Source of the DNA: Corynespora cassiicola
Lineage: Eukaryota; Ascomycota; Dothideomycetes; Pleosporales; Corynesporascaceae
Direction: 5' to 3'
DNA: 64,000 bases
NCBI GenBank assembly: GCA_022059125.1
Contig: JAEUWY010000006.1
Span: forward strand, 3,720,001 to 3,784,000
In this document: positions 1 through 12,259 of the stretch, piece after piece
Position numbering within the stretch: position 1 is the stretch's first letter
Layout of the letters: every line of letters starts with the position of its first letter
Program-made: the position numbers and the translations under genes
The notes under the pieces: generated by a model
Seen by the model: the letters and a program-made list of their open reading frames with translations, nothing else
Database searches by the model: none
Told to the model about the DNA's origin: nothing

Positions 1-2807
1 TGCATTCCTGGATGCCAGAGTGAAGACTGGAATGCGACACAACCCCCAATTGGGGGCAAGGCTGGACCGACATTACTTCGGCTACTCGCTCCCAACCGCA
101 CCTGGTTTACATTAACGAAGGGCGCTTATTGTTCAGTTATTGAAATCTCGTTGGTAGCCTTCTTTTTCCCATCTCGCACTCTTATCGCCGTCATTGCATA
201 TTCCCAGCCAGTTGTTCCTCCGCCGCTACCCCAATTATAGAATGCGCTCAGAATAGACTGACCGTTATCTTCTATATGAAGTCACATCTGATACCCCAAG
301 GTAAGTTCTGTGAGGTGGAGGCCGAGGCTGCCTGCGGTAGCATTGCAAGAAGATTCGCTTTCCAGAAGCCCGTCCCCGTTTCAAACCCAGGCCAGCGCAA
401 CCCCAGTCTAAAATAAGCGTCGATTCCAAAAAAGCGTTTCGAATGCTTGGACAATCCTTCTATTCCGCGGAGCAAAGATCAAATTCCAACAGAGAGGGAG
501 GAAAAATGGTTGCAAATTTGGAGTTCGAAAGTGGTCCCCGGGAGATGTGTGATCAGGCTAGACGAGTTCAGAGCAAGATTTGCGTCTAACGTGAGTGGCA
601 CTCGCATACACTCGCATGCTGACCTTACATCTGCTGCTGCTGCTGCACCAGCGGCGGCGCTTAGAAAATGTACATGTGCGCATTCGTCCAGACTCGCCTT
701 CCCGTTCAGGACATGTTCGTAATCCTTGCTCAGGCTTGCGGCCCCACCGTGCTGATTGCTGGCCTTTGGGAGAGGGTGTAGTCATCTTACGTGGTACATT
801 GCGCTACCTACGACTTTTCCCTAGCAGTATGCAGATTGACGATGGCAAAACGGGCGTTCGTCTCGGATGGATCGAGTGCCGTTGACCAAGTGTCGCACCG
901 GGACCTGAGGCATTTCCGCGCAGTCGGTAAAAACAAGTGGATAAGACTGACGACGGGGACAGCAGAAAAAAAAACTTTTCCCCCTTTTGAAATACACATC
1001 TAGAAACTAGAAAACGGAGAGATGCAGTGTTTCGTCCCACTAATCCCGAGATCCGCTTTTCCGCTCGGCCCAGTTGACCATCCTTTAGATCTCGTTATCG
1101 TACTGTGGGTATTTCGAAAAGGCAGGCGATCGTCGAGCCATGTTGCTGCATCTTAATGAATCATGACGTGCCCACCATGTCCCACCGATATATGCATCTA
1201 CTCAAACCGTTCACGACATTGCGCAGCCGCACCCCCTATCCGCCGGTTGCCTTCTCCGGCGCGCCCCTTTTGCAAGAATAGACCTGTCGCGGTACCTTAT
1301 GCCGCCACGGCAAAACGTCAGCCCTGTATCAAACATTCATGCGGTAGAAGATCGGGATACCGACGAAGCGGTATACTCCCGACCATGACGGTGGCAGCTA
1401 TTTTGGCCGCCGCCGCCGCCGCCATACAGACTTCGACGCGGGCTTCCATGCCCGCCCACCCGCAGCGCCTGACCGAGATTGGCCGATCAGAGCCAGCGCT
1501 CCGCTCCTCGTCATCATCATCAAATGGCAAACGTTGTTGCACGTCTGGTGTTCCCTCCCGGGCTAGTTTCCTCCGCGCGCGAAACGACCCACGCCTCGGC
1601 TCGGGTGATTGCCGACTGGGGTGAATTGCCAATCATCTTGTCAAAGCTTGACCTGGAGCTTAACTCGTTTCGCAACCTCTCTCTCACGTACCCTCGTTCC
1701 CCGTCCGCCTGCAGCGGGGAAGCCTGCCCTGCCTAGCCACCTTTCCCATTTGCGATGCCAAAGTGCTGACACCCGTGTTTTGATTGCGGGGTTCTGCCCA
1801 CCCACCGGAGCATTTTTGGTTTCGATGGGCGGCCGATCCGAACCTCGCCCACTTTTTCTCTGGCCCTTGAGAGGGAGAAGAGGCGGACGTCACTTCAAAT
1901 CCTCGTGTGCGCCGAGGGTCGTCGTGGTACTTGGCGGGCTTGGGGTGTTCGGGATGTTGGCCGTTGAGAAGGGGGCGTGGGTGGATGGATGGATATACGG
2001 AACGCATACTTTGGGGATCTCGGGCTTATTCCCACGTAGTGCCGAGTCGAACGCGGGTTGTAATTGGCAGCGGGCATCGTACACGGCCACACAGCGCCCC
2101 AGCTTGCGCGCGACTTCATTTGTGGTCCCCTGTATACGATGCAGCGATGTACCGGGTTAGGGCCCCCCTCGTCCATCTCTCGAGCCTCGTCCGTGCTCGC
2201 AGCTTTGCGTTTCCACTCGCGCCCCGGCCCCACCCTCCACGACCTAAACGGCTTGCGCCTCGGTGCCTCTCTGGACGGAAGGTAATTGCATTTGTGAGCC
2301 AGGGTATTCCGTCTGCGATTACCATGCAACACGCAGTCCTCATCACAGGCGTAGTCGAGCTGACATGGACGCAGCAATTGGTCGAAGCCAACTCTGCCCA
2401 TCCCAACGTCCACATCTATTCGACGCTCCGATGGCGCTGCCAGCGTTTTTGAGACGTCTATATTAGGTGCTGATGCTCTCCCATGGTCACGCAGTGGGCA
2501 GCGGGAGGCCCACTTGGGCAATAGGCCTGCTTGGGGGGTGCTTGGGATGGCAGAGCCCCTCTCTGAGACCGGCGACTCCAGGATATTCAAGGTAGAAACT
2601 TTACACTGACAGCTGCCAGTCTTGGGAGCTGGTATAAGACGGTCTGGGTGTAACGGCGTCTCTAAGCAGGAAGTCTTGCTGATCAGCAGTGCTCCCACTT
2701 CTTCAAACCCCTCTTGCCCGTTCCTTGTTATCTCCCTCCTTTATTTTGTGGCTGATTGTTCCGTTCCTTTCACCATCTTGACTACCCCTCCTCTCCCTAC
2801 AGCCAGC
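1..2807. other. Gene-less left flank
   Basis: I can support no gene here. Open frames exist on both strands, the longest on the minus strand at 1895-2698, but they are arginine/proline/serine-rich, overlap each other in several frames and show no recognisable domain. The last 100 bases or so before the sulfate permease start are pyrimidine-rich, with a possible 5'-UTR intron acceptor (a CTACAG ending near 2802); that is only a suspicion. Confidence 0.5.
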
Positions 2808-4894
2808 ATGGGATACGCGAGCCGTATTCGTGAGGCTGTGGCTACGGACCACACGCTTCTACGTGCAAAGCATGATGGCGCCAGGGCGGCCCGCGCCTTC
2901 CCCTCAGCCGCTGGCAACTATGTCATGGAAAAGGTGCCAGTGGTTCACTGGTTGCCCAAGTACAACCCTAGGTGGCTGTTGAATGATGTCCTGGCGGGCA
3001 TCACTGTCGGCGTACTGCTGATTCCGCAGTCGTTGGCCTACGCGAAGATTGCCACCATCCCCGGCGAGTTTGGTCTCATGTCGAGCTGGCTCCCCAACTT
3101 TCTTTACTTCTTCATGGGAACTTCCAAGGGTATGTTGATGATTTGTCTTTTGGTTCGATTGAAGCTGACGTACGCAAAGATATGTCTACCGGTCCAACCT
3201 CGCTCATGGGTTTGCTCACTGCGGAGATTATCGCCGATGTCACCAACGAGGGCTTCACGCCCCAGGCAATCGCTTCCGCCGTCGCCATGTCCGTTGGTAT
3301 ATACTGTCTGGTGGTCGGCCTCTTCAGGCTTGGATTCCTCTTACAGTTCGTTTCGATCCCCGTGCTCAATGGATTCATCTCAGCCACTGGTATCGTCATC
3401 ATGCTTGGCCAGATCCCTTCATTGTTTGGAGTCAAGGCAGGCACCGGTACAGCAAACATCCTGCATGATCTATTCTCGCAGATCCCAAAGTTCAAACCTG
3501 CTACCATGGGCATCGGCTTTGGGGGCATTGTCATGCTTGTCGCCATGCAGAAGATGGGCCAGCGCTGGAGCAAGAAGAGCAAGGCCATCTGGCTTCTTGC
3601 TCTTGGACGCAGTGCTGTTGTCCTCATTCTCTTCACTGGAATCTCGTACGGCGTCAACAAGGACATTGATCTCGAGAACGACGACCCCATCTGGGAGCTG
3701 AGCAAGGTCAAGTCCAGCGGCATCAACGCACCCGTCATGCCCAACACGACGCTTGTCCAGAAGGTGTTTCCTCGAGCCGTCGCCCCGTTCCTCGCGGCCG
3801 CCATCGAGCATCTTGCCATCGCAAAGGGCTTCGGAAGGAAGAACAACTATGTCATCGACCCAGCGCAAGAACTCGTCTACCTGGGCGTGACCAACTTCTT
3901 CAACAGCTTCTTCTCTTCGATGTCCGTGGGCGGTGCCATGTCGCGTACTGCCGTCAACTCGGATACGGGCGTCAAGTCCCCCATGTACGGCTTCGTGGCA
4001 GGCGGCTTCGTCATCATCTCCATCTTCTTCCTGACGCCGGCGCTCTTCTGGATCCCCAAGGCGACCCTTGCTGCCATCATCGTGACGGCCGTGTGGCACG
4101 TCATCCTGCCCCCCAAGGTCTTCTATGGCTACTGGAAGACATCGCTCGTCGACTTCATCGCTGCCATGCTCTCCTTCTGGGTCACCCTCTTCGTTAACAC
4201 TGAGACGGGCATCGGCTCGGCGGTCGGCTTCAACATCGCCTACCACATTCTGTACCTCGCCTTCTCTCGCGTGCGCCAGGTGACCAAGATGGGCGACCGC
4301 AAGCCCGCATCCTTGTACGCCAGCTACGACGGCGTCCAGGGCGTCCCCGCCGACGCACAGGTCTTCCAGCCCAACCAGTCCATCATCTTCTCCAACGCGT
4401 ACCACGTCAAGGGCGCCTGCTTCGACGTGGTGCAGACGTACAACTCGGGGGCCGTGGTGGCATACGAGGCCCAGCAAAAGGAGCGCAACTGGAGCGTGAG
4501 CGGCGAGCGGCGCATGGCACTCCTGCGTCGTCGCGCGGGCATCAACGACGAGCCGCTGCCCATTGCCGTCGTGGTGCTCGACTTGACCATGGTGGCCACG
4601 ATTGATACCACGGGGTTGATTGCGCTGCAGGACTTGCGCACCGACATCACAAAGTTTGGCGGCGAGCACGCGGAGCTGCGCTTCGTGGGCGTGCAGCCTG
4701 GCGTCAAGGCCAAGTTTGAGCGCTTCGGATGGGAGCTGTATGACGCGGAGAATGTGCCCGTGGATATGCGCGCGCAGTCCAAGGGATCGGCAGTGTATGG
4801 GTCGGTGCTTGAGGCAGTGAGTGAGCGGGCAGAGAGGAGTGTGGATCAGGGGGTTGGGCCCGAGTTTGTGACTGTGGGGGATGAGAAGGCCTGA
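2808..4894 (+). CDS. SulP-family sulfate permease with C-terminal STAS domain
   Basis: Probable plasma-membrane sulfate transporter that feeds sulfur assimilation. Two exons, 2808-3129 and 3180-4894, joined across a 50-bp GTATGT...AAAG intron, give 678 residues. Residues about 45-110 carry the SulP N-terminal signature: VVHWLPKYNPRWLLNDVLAGITVG-type entry, then the PQSLAYA motif. The splice restores the DMSTGPTS motif, which supports the junction. Many hydrophobic segments follow. The C-terminal part (about 510-640) is a STAS domain with the VVLDLTMVATIDTTGL core, whose Thr-Thr lies at the usual anti-sigma-antagonist-like loop. The length is shorter than some fungal CYS-13/CYS-14/SUL1 proteins but fits the family. 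The ATG at 2808 is the first one giving the conserved N-terminus. Sulfate is inferred as substrate; other SulP anions cannot be excluded by sequence alone. Confidence 0.92.
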
Positions 4895-7249
4895 GGTGGT
4901 CGAGGTGGGCGAGGTGGGCGAGGTAGAGTAGGTGGCCTTTGCTGCTTCGTTCCTTCCTCGCCATGTCCACGATGTGACGATTCACGACGACGATGGTATG
5001 TAGGTATGTAGCCGCACACACGCACACACACGCGCGCTTCTTCTGCAATCAGCCTGTCTTTTCCTCTGCTTCATGCTTTGCGCGTACACTGTCTTTGCTC
5101 ATCACCATGTTTGTTTGTTTGCTACAGCCTGTGTATCCCCATATCCCATACCCTCCTTACACCTCGATCCACCTGTCTATATCCCCATTACATTGCTTGG
5201 CACTCTTTTCTTTTCGCTTTCGGCTGGAGTAACTGTGTATTTTCTAAAACCAGAAAACCCATATCATCACAGTCGGTTTGAGGGTGGCTGCAAGGGGCAG
5301 CTTCGCTGGTCGAGGCAAGACTTGTGTATCTGTACAGTTCGCTTTTCTGCGTTTGAAGAAAGAAATACACGGGATCATTGGGGACATGTCTGCATCACCC
5401 TTTCTCTGTCCGCTTCTCCAGCCTGCTTTCGGGTAGCATGGTGGTCATTGTCATATACCAGTCTCGTGGAGACAGTAATCTAAACACCGTTTTTTGCTTC
5501 ACACTACACGCAGGCGTGAAGAGCCTGTGAATCCTGGACTCGTTACGGGCATGTGTGAACGCCTGCAGAGTTGGCGGATACGTAGCCGGCATCATCAACA
5601 CTCAACCTAACAGTGACGTACCCTCCTTCCGCAACACCATCCGAGAGATCTCCCGTCCATAAGACCCATCCGAATTTCACCCTCGGATCTGCCGAGCACA
5701 AACCCATCCAAGTCTTCTCCCCTGCTCCTGCATCCTCCTGCCCCATGCATCCTGGACTGACGTACGCCACAATCAGCCCGCATGCGCAGATACCAAGACC
5801 CCCAGCGCCGCTCCAACCGTCTTGTCTTCCACCTCACCGGCCTGACAAACCTTATCTGTCAGCGTTGGGGTTTGCATAAGGCCGAAGGGGGCGCGGGACT
5901 GTTGCAGGGTACCAGGGAGGAGGAGGGGTGGATGCATGCATGGAGAAGGAGGTAGGCGCTTTATCTGGCGCTGGATGGGGTGGGGTGGGGCCTGCGGTGT
6001 GGTCAAGTTGGAGGCGGCGATTCGTTTGCGTAGGATACCGGTAGGGAGGAGATCAGGGCGTATAGAGATTGGAGGGTTGACGGTGTCTAAGCTAGCTTGG
6101 AACGTCTGACGGTGGCAGTGTCTTATGGTACTATTGGGCCTCGGCCGTTGGGTAAGTTTCATGGTCCTGTGTTTCTTCAAGGCCATTTTCGTTCGAATCT
6201 ATTCATGGAATGATTCCTTTTCAGTGTCTGGGCATCCAGCCATTCTCAAGGGACCGGTAGAGTGTGTCGCTGTAGGCGCCCGAGACCTTTCCATCAGCTG
6301 CTGAGGGTCTTGTCGAGATCAACGGCTCATAAATATTGAGGTATGTCAATGGTGGAATCAATCAACCAGGATGAGAGCAGAGTAGCACCGGAAGCCTTCA
6401 GTTTGAACGTCATCTGGCTGGCATGCACAGCAGGATTTCAAGCTCGTGCACCTACTTTCGTATTCTTTTTATTTGAATGGCAGAAACAGAAAACGGTAGC
6501 AGCCTCGATGGTCCAAACGTAGGTTGTGACGATCGTTGGTCCGCGGATTGATGAAGAGGGCGGCTGCTGCACGTTGACGCGCCATTGGGAACATGTCTCT
6601 TCCAAGCCTCACCGACAAACCGCTGATATGGGAACTGACAATTCAGCACAATGGCAGAGGGTGGGCCTTCCAGCCCATCCATTCGACGTGTACAGGCAGT
6701 CTCACCTCGCGCGCACCGTGGAGACGCCAAGATGACTTCCCCAGACGGCGCGCGTCCACACAAGCACGCGCCATGCCGATGCCGATTGAGAACAAGCGCA
6801 TCCGAGCTCTTGGACTTGTGTGTGAAACCGAACACGAGGACCAGGAGGGACAGAGCGATTGGACCCTTTTTTCCGACCGGACCTGGAGCGGCGGAGGCTG
6901 GCGGGCGCAGTGTGTGCGCGTACCGTGGGAGATGGCCCGCCAAAGGGAACCGCCAACAATTCACAGACAGGCAGGCAGGCAGATGGCAGTGCAACGGCGG
7001 ACCAAGCCCGCAACACCAACGGGCGGGATGGCGACGACAGTGGCAACGGCAATGGCATGGGGTGCGGTCGAGACAAGAACCGGGGAAAAAGAGGGCCTCC
7101 GCGGCGCCAAGGCCTGGTCCGAAATTTATGGAAGACGCATCAAAATGCTTGGGCCAGCCCGCCCTGCGCAGATCGAATAATCCGAGCCCTGGAGACGGTC
7201 GCCCGCCGTACGCTCCCTCGTCCCAGTCCACGCCTCCCGCACGCCCTCC
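4895..7249. other. Long intergenic region, about 2.35 kb
   Basis: No convincing gene. Just after the permease stop there is a short imperfect tandem of CGAGGTGGG (4901-4918, a third degenerate copy to about 4927), then a CA/CG-rich simple stretch near 5018-5038. Open frames at 5.5-6.2 kb and 6.4-7.2 kb run on both strands, are rich in Arg/Pro/Ser and look like by-products of high GC. The last part is presumably 5' UTR and promoter of the gene starting at 7250. Confidence 0.5.
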
Positions 7250-9905
7250 ATGGCCCGCAAGAAGAAGAGCGCCCAGGCCGACGCGGCCACCGCGGCCAGC
7301 GACCCGCCGCCGACTGCCTCATCCTCCTACTCCACGCCCGCGTCCACGCCCGCATCCACGCCCACGCCCACGCCCACGCCTACGCCCACGCCCAATGCGA
7401 CGACGGCGACAACGGCCAAGAAGGCGCCCGGCGAGCCCTCGACGTCGGCCCTGATCATCTGTCGCAACAAGTAGGTCTTCGAATAGGCACGTTCCGGGGC
7501 CCGTTTCCGCCGTCTCTCCCCCAATTCACCCTTGGCTGACCCGCCCCCGCAGGCACTGGCGCTACATCTCGTCCTTCCACGGCCCCTGGCTGCAGCTCCC
7601 CCCGGAGGTGCTCGAGTCGCTCGCCCACAGCAACTATCTCTCGCCGCGCCCGCACCCCATCGACCCGGCCGTCTTCTACGACCTCGTCAAGATCCGCAAG
7701 GCCGTCGACGAGGCCACCAACCTTGCCGTGCGCGCCACCAGCGGCCTGACCGCCGCCGCCCTCAGCAGCTCTCTCAACGCCGGCAATGGCATGCTGGGGA
7801 GCGCCGCCGCCCTGGGCATTGGCTACGGCGGCGGCGGCGGCAACGCGAAGCTGAGCCGGGAGCGCAAGCACCGCATGCGCGAGCTGGCCACGGCGAAGCT
7901 CAGCCAGGCCTACCACCTGGACGAGATCGCCGCGAGCGTCGCCACCATGCAGTCGGCCTCGACCCTCGAGGACGTCGCCCACCTCGTGCTGCAGCGGAAC
8001 CCCCACGACCTCGACGCCCGCTACGTGCACTTCTTCCACGAGAAGATCCCCTCGCGCATGATGGCCCAGTGCACCCCGCTGGACGCCCTCAACCACATCA
8101 TCGCCGAGCGCCCCAGCGACGGCTCGCCCCTGCGCACCCGCGCCCTGACGCGCATATTCAAGGAAGACTATGTCAATTCGGCAAAGGACCTGTCCGAGTC
8201 CCTGGCCATTGCCCGCTACCTGCAGGCCCAGCATCGTGCCGGCAAAGACCAGTTGGTGTTGGCGAAGACCATGCAGGAACAGTACGGCCGTGACTGGCGG
8301 CAGGAGGTCAAGATTTCTGAGGAGGACCAGCCCAACTCCCTCGAGACCCAATTGCTGTTCCACCGCGCCGGAGTCTACTTCACCATTGCCTGCCAGCATG
8401 TGCACGCCGCATTGGACGGGTTGAGAGAGGCGGAAGAGGCCAAGGCGAGGAGGGAGGCCCAGGTTGCGGCCGGCGATGACCCTACTCCAGAAACCCCCCT
8501 CGAGGCCGAGGCGCATCGGCGGAGACTGGAGGCGCGCAAGCAGGTCCGGACCAACGCAAAACGAGCCCTACGCGATTATGTTGCCTTCCTCTCCCACTTC
8601 GACTACACGCCAGGCATTGCACCCGACGTCGCCGAGGAGTTCCTCCGCCGGCTGGGAGGCTCTGCCAACGGTAGCTACTCCAAGAATGACCATAAATCGT
8701 CCATGAACCGCCTGATTGATTCCAATTCCAACCCGTCGTCACCTGTCTCCGAAGCTGTAGTACCCCACCGCCGAACGCATGGCCATCACTCGGACCGCGC
8801 TTCATGGCCGAAGCTGCCCCCGCCAGAAATATTCAAAGTCTCGCAGCTCTTCGAGGCCACTCCGCCCGCATCTCTCCCTCCGTACCCCCCGCCGGCACCC
8901 AATTCTCCCACCGACTCGGCAGCATCCGCCGCCGCAACGGCATTCGCAGACTCCCACGAGAGCATCACCTACCATCCCCTCCTGACCGACGCACTCCACT
9001 CTCTCCTCCTATGCCACGCTCTCGTCCAGACTCCTCCCAAGGAACTCCTCCGCCACGCTCACAATGCCGCCCGCCTCGCCCGCGTCTGCGACGGCTACCC
9101 CATCTTCCTCGCCGCCCGCTCCCCCGCCCGCGCCGACTGGATAGAGGTCCTCCGCCGCGCCGGAAACTGGATCCAGCTCATCACCTCATGGGAGAACCTG
9201 TGCCGTCCCGCCCCTCTTCCCGGCCAAGGTGGCGGCGGGAGCAGCGGCGGCGGCGGCGGCGGCAAGAATGGAAGCAGCGCCAACGGCAACGGTGACCTCG
9301 CAAGATACGATTCCCGACACCCGCACCACACGCGCGGCAGCGGCGGCGGCGGCGGCCGCCCCGAGACCGAGGCCCAGAAGCGCGAGCGCCAGAAGCACGA
9401 GGCCATACTCGAGGCGCTGGCCGATGAGCGCGTCGTGGATGAGGAGTCGTTCCAGCGTGCGGTGCGCGCGAGGGAGCGCCGCTTTCGCGAGGACGACGAG
9501 GCGGAGCTGCGCGCGAGGAATGGCGGGCCTGCTGCCACTGCCGCCGCTGGCGCCGCTGCCGCTGGCACTGGCACTGGCACTGCGACTGCGAACGGGACTG
9601 CCGCCGCCACCACCACCAACGGCCATGCCAACGGAGTGAACGGCCACGCGAGTCCGCACCCCAAGCCCGCGTCTTCGTCTGCGGCGTCGTCGCCTGCTGC
9701 CCCGCCCAAGCGTTGGGCCCAGGACGACGGCCGCGAGTACCCCATCTCGACGGAGCGCGCAGAGGCCATTTCCAGGTGGGTCCGCGAGGCGCCTACCGTG
9801 GTCGAGGGCGTGGGCGGCAAGAAGAAGAGGGCCAAGGGCAAGGCCAAAGCCAAGGAGGGGCTTGCTGTCAAGGCCGAGGCGCTTGCTGAAGAGGAGATTG
9901 AGTAA
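7250..9905 (+). CDS. Conserved-looking fungal protein of unknown function, low-complexity tails
   Basis: I do not recognise this 857-residue protein. Exons are 7250-7470 and 7553-9905; the 82-bp intron (GTAGGT...CGCAG) is required because the first frame stops at 7472. The N-terminus is basic (MARKKKSAQ) and then Ser/Thr/Pro-rich, including a Thr-Pro repeat coded by CACGCC units. Residues about 75-400 look globular and mostly helical (HWRYISSFHGPWLQLPPEVLESL, then helices ending in an ACQHVHAAL helix); a second helical block lies near 590-660. The rest is Gly/Ser, Ala/Thr and Pro runs, with a lysine-rich basic/acidic tail (KKKRAKGKAKAKE). It may be a TPR-like or scaffold protein, possibly nuclear, but that is a guess. 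Codon use is very GC-rich. The ATG is the only one in frame upstream of the conserved part. Confidence 0.8.
7331..7393 (+). repeat. CACGCC-type hexanucleotide repeat inside coding sequence
   Basis: Imperfect hexamer/nonamer array of CCACGCC units. In frame it codes for alternating Thr-Pro after Ser-Thr-Pro-Ala units, so length changes in steps of six would keep the frame. It lies in the disordered N-terminal region of the 7250-9905 gene. Confidence 0.85.
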
Positions 9906-10575
9906 ACGGGTAAGTCCAATTGTCGTGTCCGTCTGTGTGATATCATGGAGTGAAGTGAGATGGAGTTGGGGAGGAAAAAGAAGAGTAAAAAAAATAATAA
10001 TATCAAGATGCATGGCATGTTAGGCTTTGAGTAGCGAGTGCTGCAATGCATGGTTTTGCGCTGCGGGGGCGTGCTGTGTGCATGCGTACATGTCTGCCTG
10101 CCTGCCTGTCGCTCTGGAATTGCTGTCGTCTTGTTCGTCATGCGCGTGAGGTTTGTGATGTTTGAATATCCGCCCTTGTTGGTGGACAGCCTGCTAAATT
10201 AGCCAGAACTGACCTCCACATTACCATTAGCCACGGGAATTGAGGTGATGGAAGCACTTGGAATCGTGAGTATCCTTCATTGATCCTACATGCTGCACCC
10301 ACCCCGAGACTCCGACCCTCCATTTTTACCCCCCAAGCTGGCCGTCCTGCCCGCTGAGCTCCCAGATAAAAAGAAACTGGGAAGCAACAGCAGAACAGGC
10401 CAGCTAAAGCGCTCAAACGCCCGACTGATGACATATGATGCAAGCAAAAACCCGTGCATGCGCATAGGTGGACCCTCAAGGCGCTGTGAACAAATGCTGC
10501 GTGTATTCGAAAGTTCTCCAGGAGAATAGGAAGCTCAAAAGAAAAAGAAAACATCAATTGGTATATGCGGGGCGC
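9906..10575. other. Intergenic region between convergent genes
   Basis: About 670 bp between the stops of the plus-strand unknown gene and the minus-strand EMP24 homologue. It holds both 3' UTRs, a short A-rich tract near 9980-10000 and a small TGCC repeat near 10090-10106. I see no gene. Confidence 0.5.
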
Positions 10576-11468
10576 TCACACGACGCGCTTGACCTACAAG
10601 TTCAATGATGTCAGTCATGTCCTCAGAATTTGCAAGGTAGCCCCGTGGGAGAGAATGAGCAATTGGTGTGCGCAAACTTACCTCAAAGAACCTCTTCAAC
10701 CACCAAACCTGGAACACTCCCTGGCCGATGAGGATCATGATCTGGAAGATGCTCCACCACTTGACACGCGCATTGGTGCTCTCGGCCGTGTTCCTGTGCG
10801 TCCGCTCACGTACGACAATGTAACTCTGCTCGTCCTTGACGCTAGCCACAAGCTCCGACAGCATGCGCACTATTCCACGTCGTCAGCATATCCACTGCCT
10901 TATATAATACCCAAAAGCCATGGCGGGTATCTGCTCACCTTCCGACTCCAGCGGGTCCTGCGGGGCCTCAGATTCGGGGACATAGACGATGCCGTGCACG
11001 TTGAAAGAAACCTCCTTGGTGTTTGCGCCCCAGTGCTCGTTGTTGAAGCAGTACGTGTACTTTCCGTCTTCCTGGGCGATGAAGGTGTGGTCTCCAGATG
11101 AGACGCCGCGCTCGTGGACCTGGTAGCCGCGGGAGGGAGTCTCGATCTGCGCAGCATGTTAGAATCTCCTATCCCATGATACAATTGCACTTGAAAGCTG
11201 CTGTTGTGGCAGGAACTTTGCTCCGCAGCCCATTCATCGCTTGTTTCGTAGTCGGGGATTTCCAACGCACCCAGAAATCTATCTCAATGTTTCCGCTGCC
11301 GCCGAACTCGCGGTCGCCGACTTGGAATGTCACCGTCATCTTGTCGTCCTTGTGCAGCTGCTCGTGGAAGCATTCGCGCATGTAGGCCTTCATCTGGATG
11401 TTGTGCGCGGCAGCCAGCGAAAAGAGGGAGCTCGCCGCGGCGAGCAGACCGAAGGAGGGGAACAGCAT
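10576..11468 (-). CDS. emp24: Emp24-type p24 (GOLD domain) cargo receptor
   Basis: COPII/COPI vesicle membrane protein that cycles between ER and Golgi and helps sort cargo such as GPI-anchored proteins. Four exons in transcription order: 11468-11271, 11146-10939, 10869-10682, 10593-10576, giving 203 residues, close to yeast Emp24. A signal peptide (MLFPSFGLLAAASSLFSLAAA) precedes a GOLD domain starting HNIQMKAYMRECF; its two cysteines (MRECF and YTYCFNN) would form the usual disulfide. Next come the coiled-coil neck and the highly conserved VKDEQSYIVVRERTHRNTAESTN-like segment, a single membrane span (WWSIFQIMILIGQGVFQVWW) and a tail ending RFFEVKRVV, with the FF and dibasic sorting signals. 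The last intron (10594-10681) leaves only 18 coding bases in exon 4, so a gene finder could miss the true C-terminus. Identity as Emp24 rather than Erv25 rests on the NVHGIVYV and neck sequences. Confidence 0.95.
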
Positions 11469-12259
11469 GGTGAGCGGCGGACTTGAATGAATCCGTACGG
11501 CAGACGAGGGGAAGGGGCGTGGCGGTTTGGCGATCAAGAGCTGGAAACGGGGACCTTCTGGGGTGCGGGTTGCGGACACGGAGATGCCAGCTGGAGCCCG
11601 CGGAGAAATGTCGGGCCGGCCGTGGGCGCGACTTCATGTGATCTTTGGCTAAGGATTGACCCCTCAACCATCTGCGATGGAATTTCAAACAGCATTCTAT
11701 TTCGTTTTACTAACTTCCAATTCATATGAATGTTCAAGGTAGACATAAGAGTACTGGATATGTGGAGACTGTGCCGACACCAGCGACAAGTTTAAAAAGG
11801 CAGAGCCTCCCGTCTCAGACAAACCGTTATAATGATGTCCAATTGCATGGCCATGGGATCACTACTTCAGAGAGTTTTTTCATAGTTACTAATGTCTTTG
11901 ACTGTGTTTTTTGAGGCTCTCACCATCAAACCATAACCGTGTATAAGTAAAATGTATATCTTTCAAGATTTCCTTCACCTTCTTTCAACGTCGTCTCCTC
12001 AGGTGACAGTGCATGCTTCCATCCATTTTTCATCTCAGGTTTGTCTTTCACTACAGTCAAGTTTGCACTTCTGCCAAGACCGTGCCTTGCATTTGAGCTC
12101 AACTTACCGATTACAACTCGAGCCCCAAGCTTCCCAAAGCTCCACCACCCAGCCAGCATCTGGCACCGTCTCCACTATTGGTGTACCTTTGGTTACACTT
12201 TCCGTCCTGATCACACTTTAACTACCACTCAGCTCACCACATCTGCGCAGTACGATTTA
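11469..12259. promoter_or_regulatory. Divergent intergenic/promoter region
   Basis: About 790 bp between the start of the EMP24 homologue (minus) and the Myb-like gene (plus). It must contain both promoters. It is more AT-rich after 11700. No particular site can be called with confidence. Confidence 0.4.

Noticed and set aside
1895..2698. 267-codon open frame on the minus strand upstream of the sulfate permease
   Set aside because: Arg/Pro/Ser-rich composition, no domain, overlaps other frames and the permease promoter; consistent with chance in GC-rich DNA.
3470..4669. 399-codon minus-strand frame opposite the sulfate permease
   Set aside because: His/Val/Asp-rich shadow of a well-supported gene.
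6183..6203. GTTCGAATC-like tRNA B-box sequence
   Set aside because: No matching A box, acceptor stem or cloverleaf around it.
6452..7231. Long overlapping open frames on both strands before 7250
   Set aside because: They lack stop codons because of composition, show no domain and disagree in frame with the supported gene; only the frame joined by the 7471-7552 intron reads as protein.
9095..10141. Minus-strand frames opposite the end of the 7250 gene
   Set aside because: Mirror of the Gly/Ala/Pro low-complexity coding strand.
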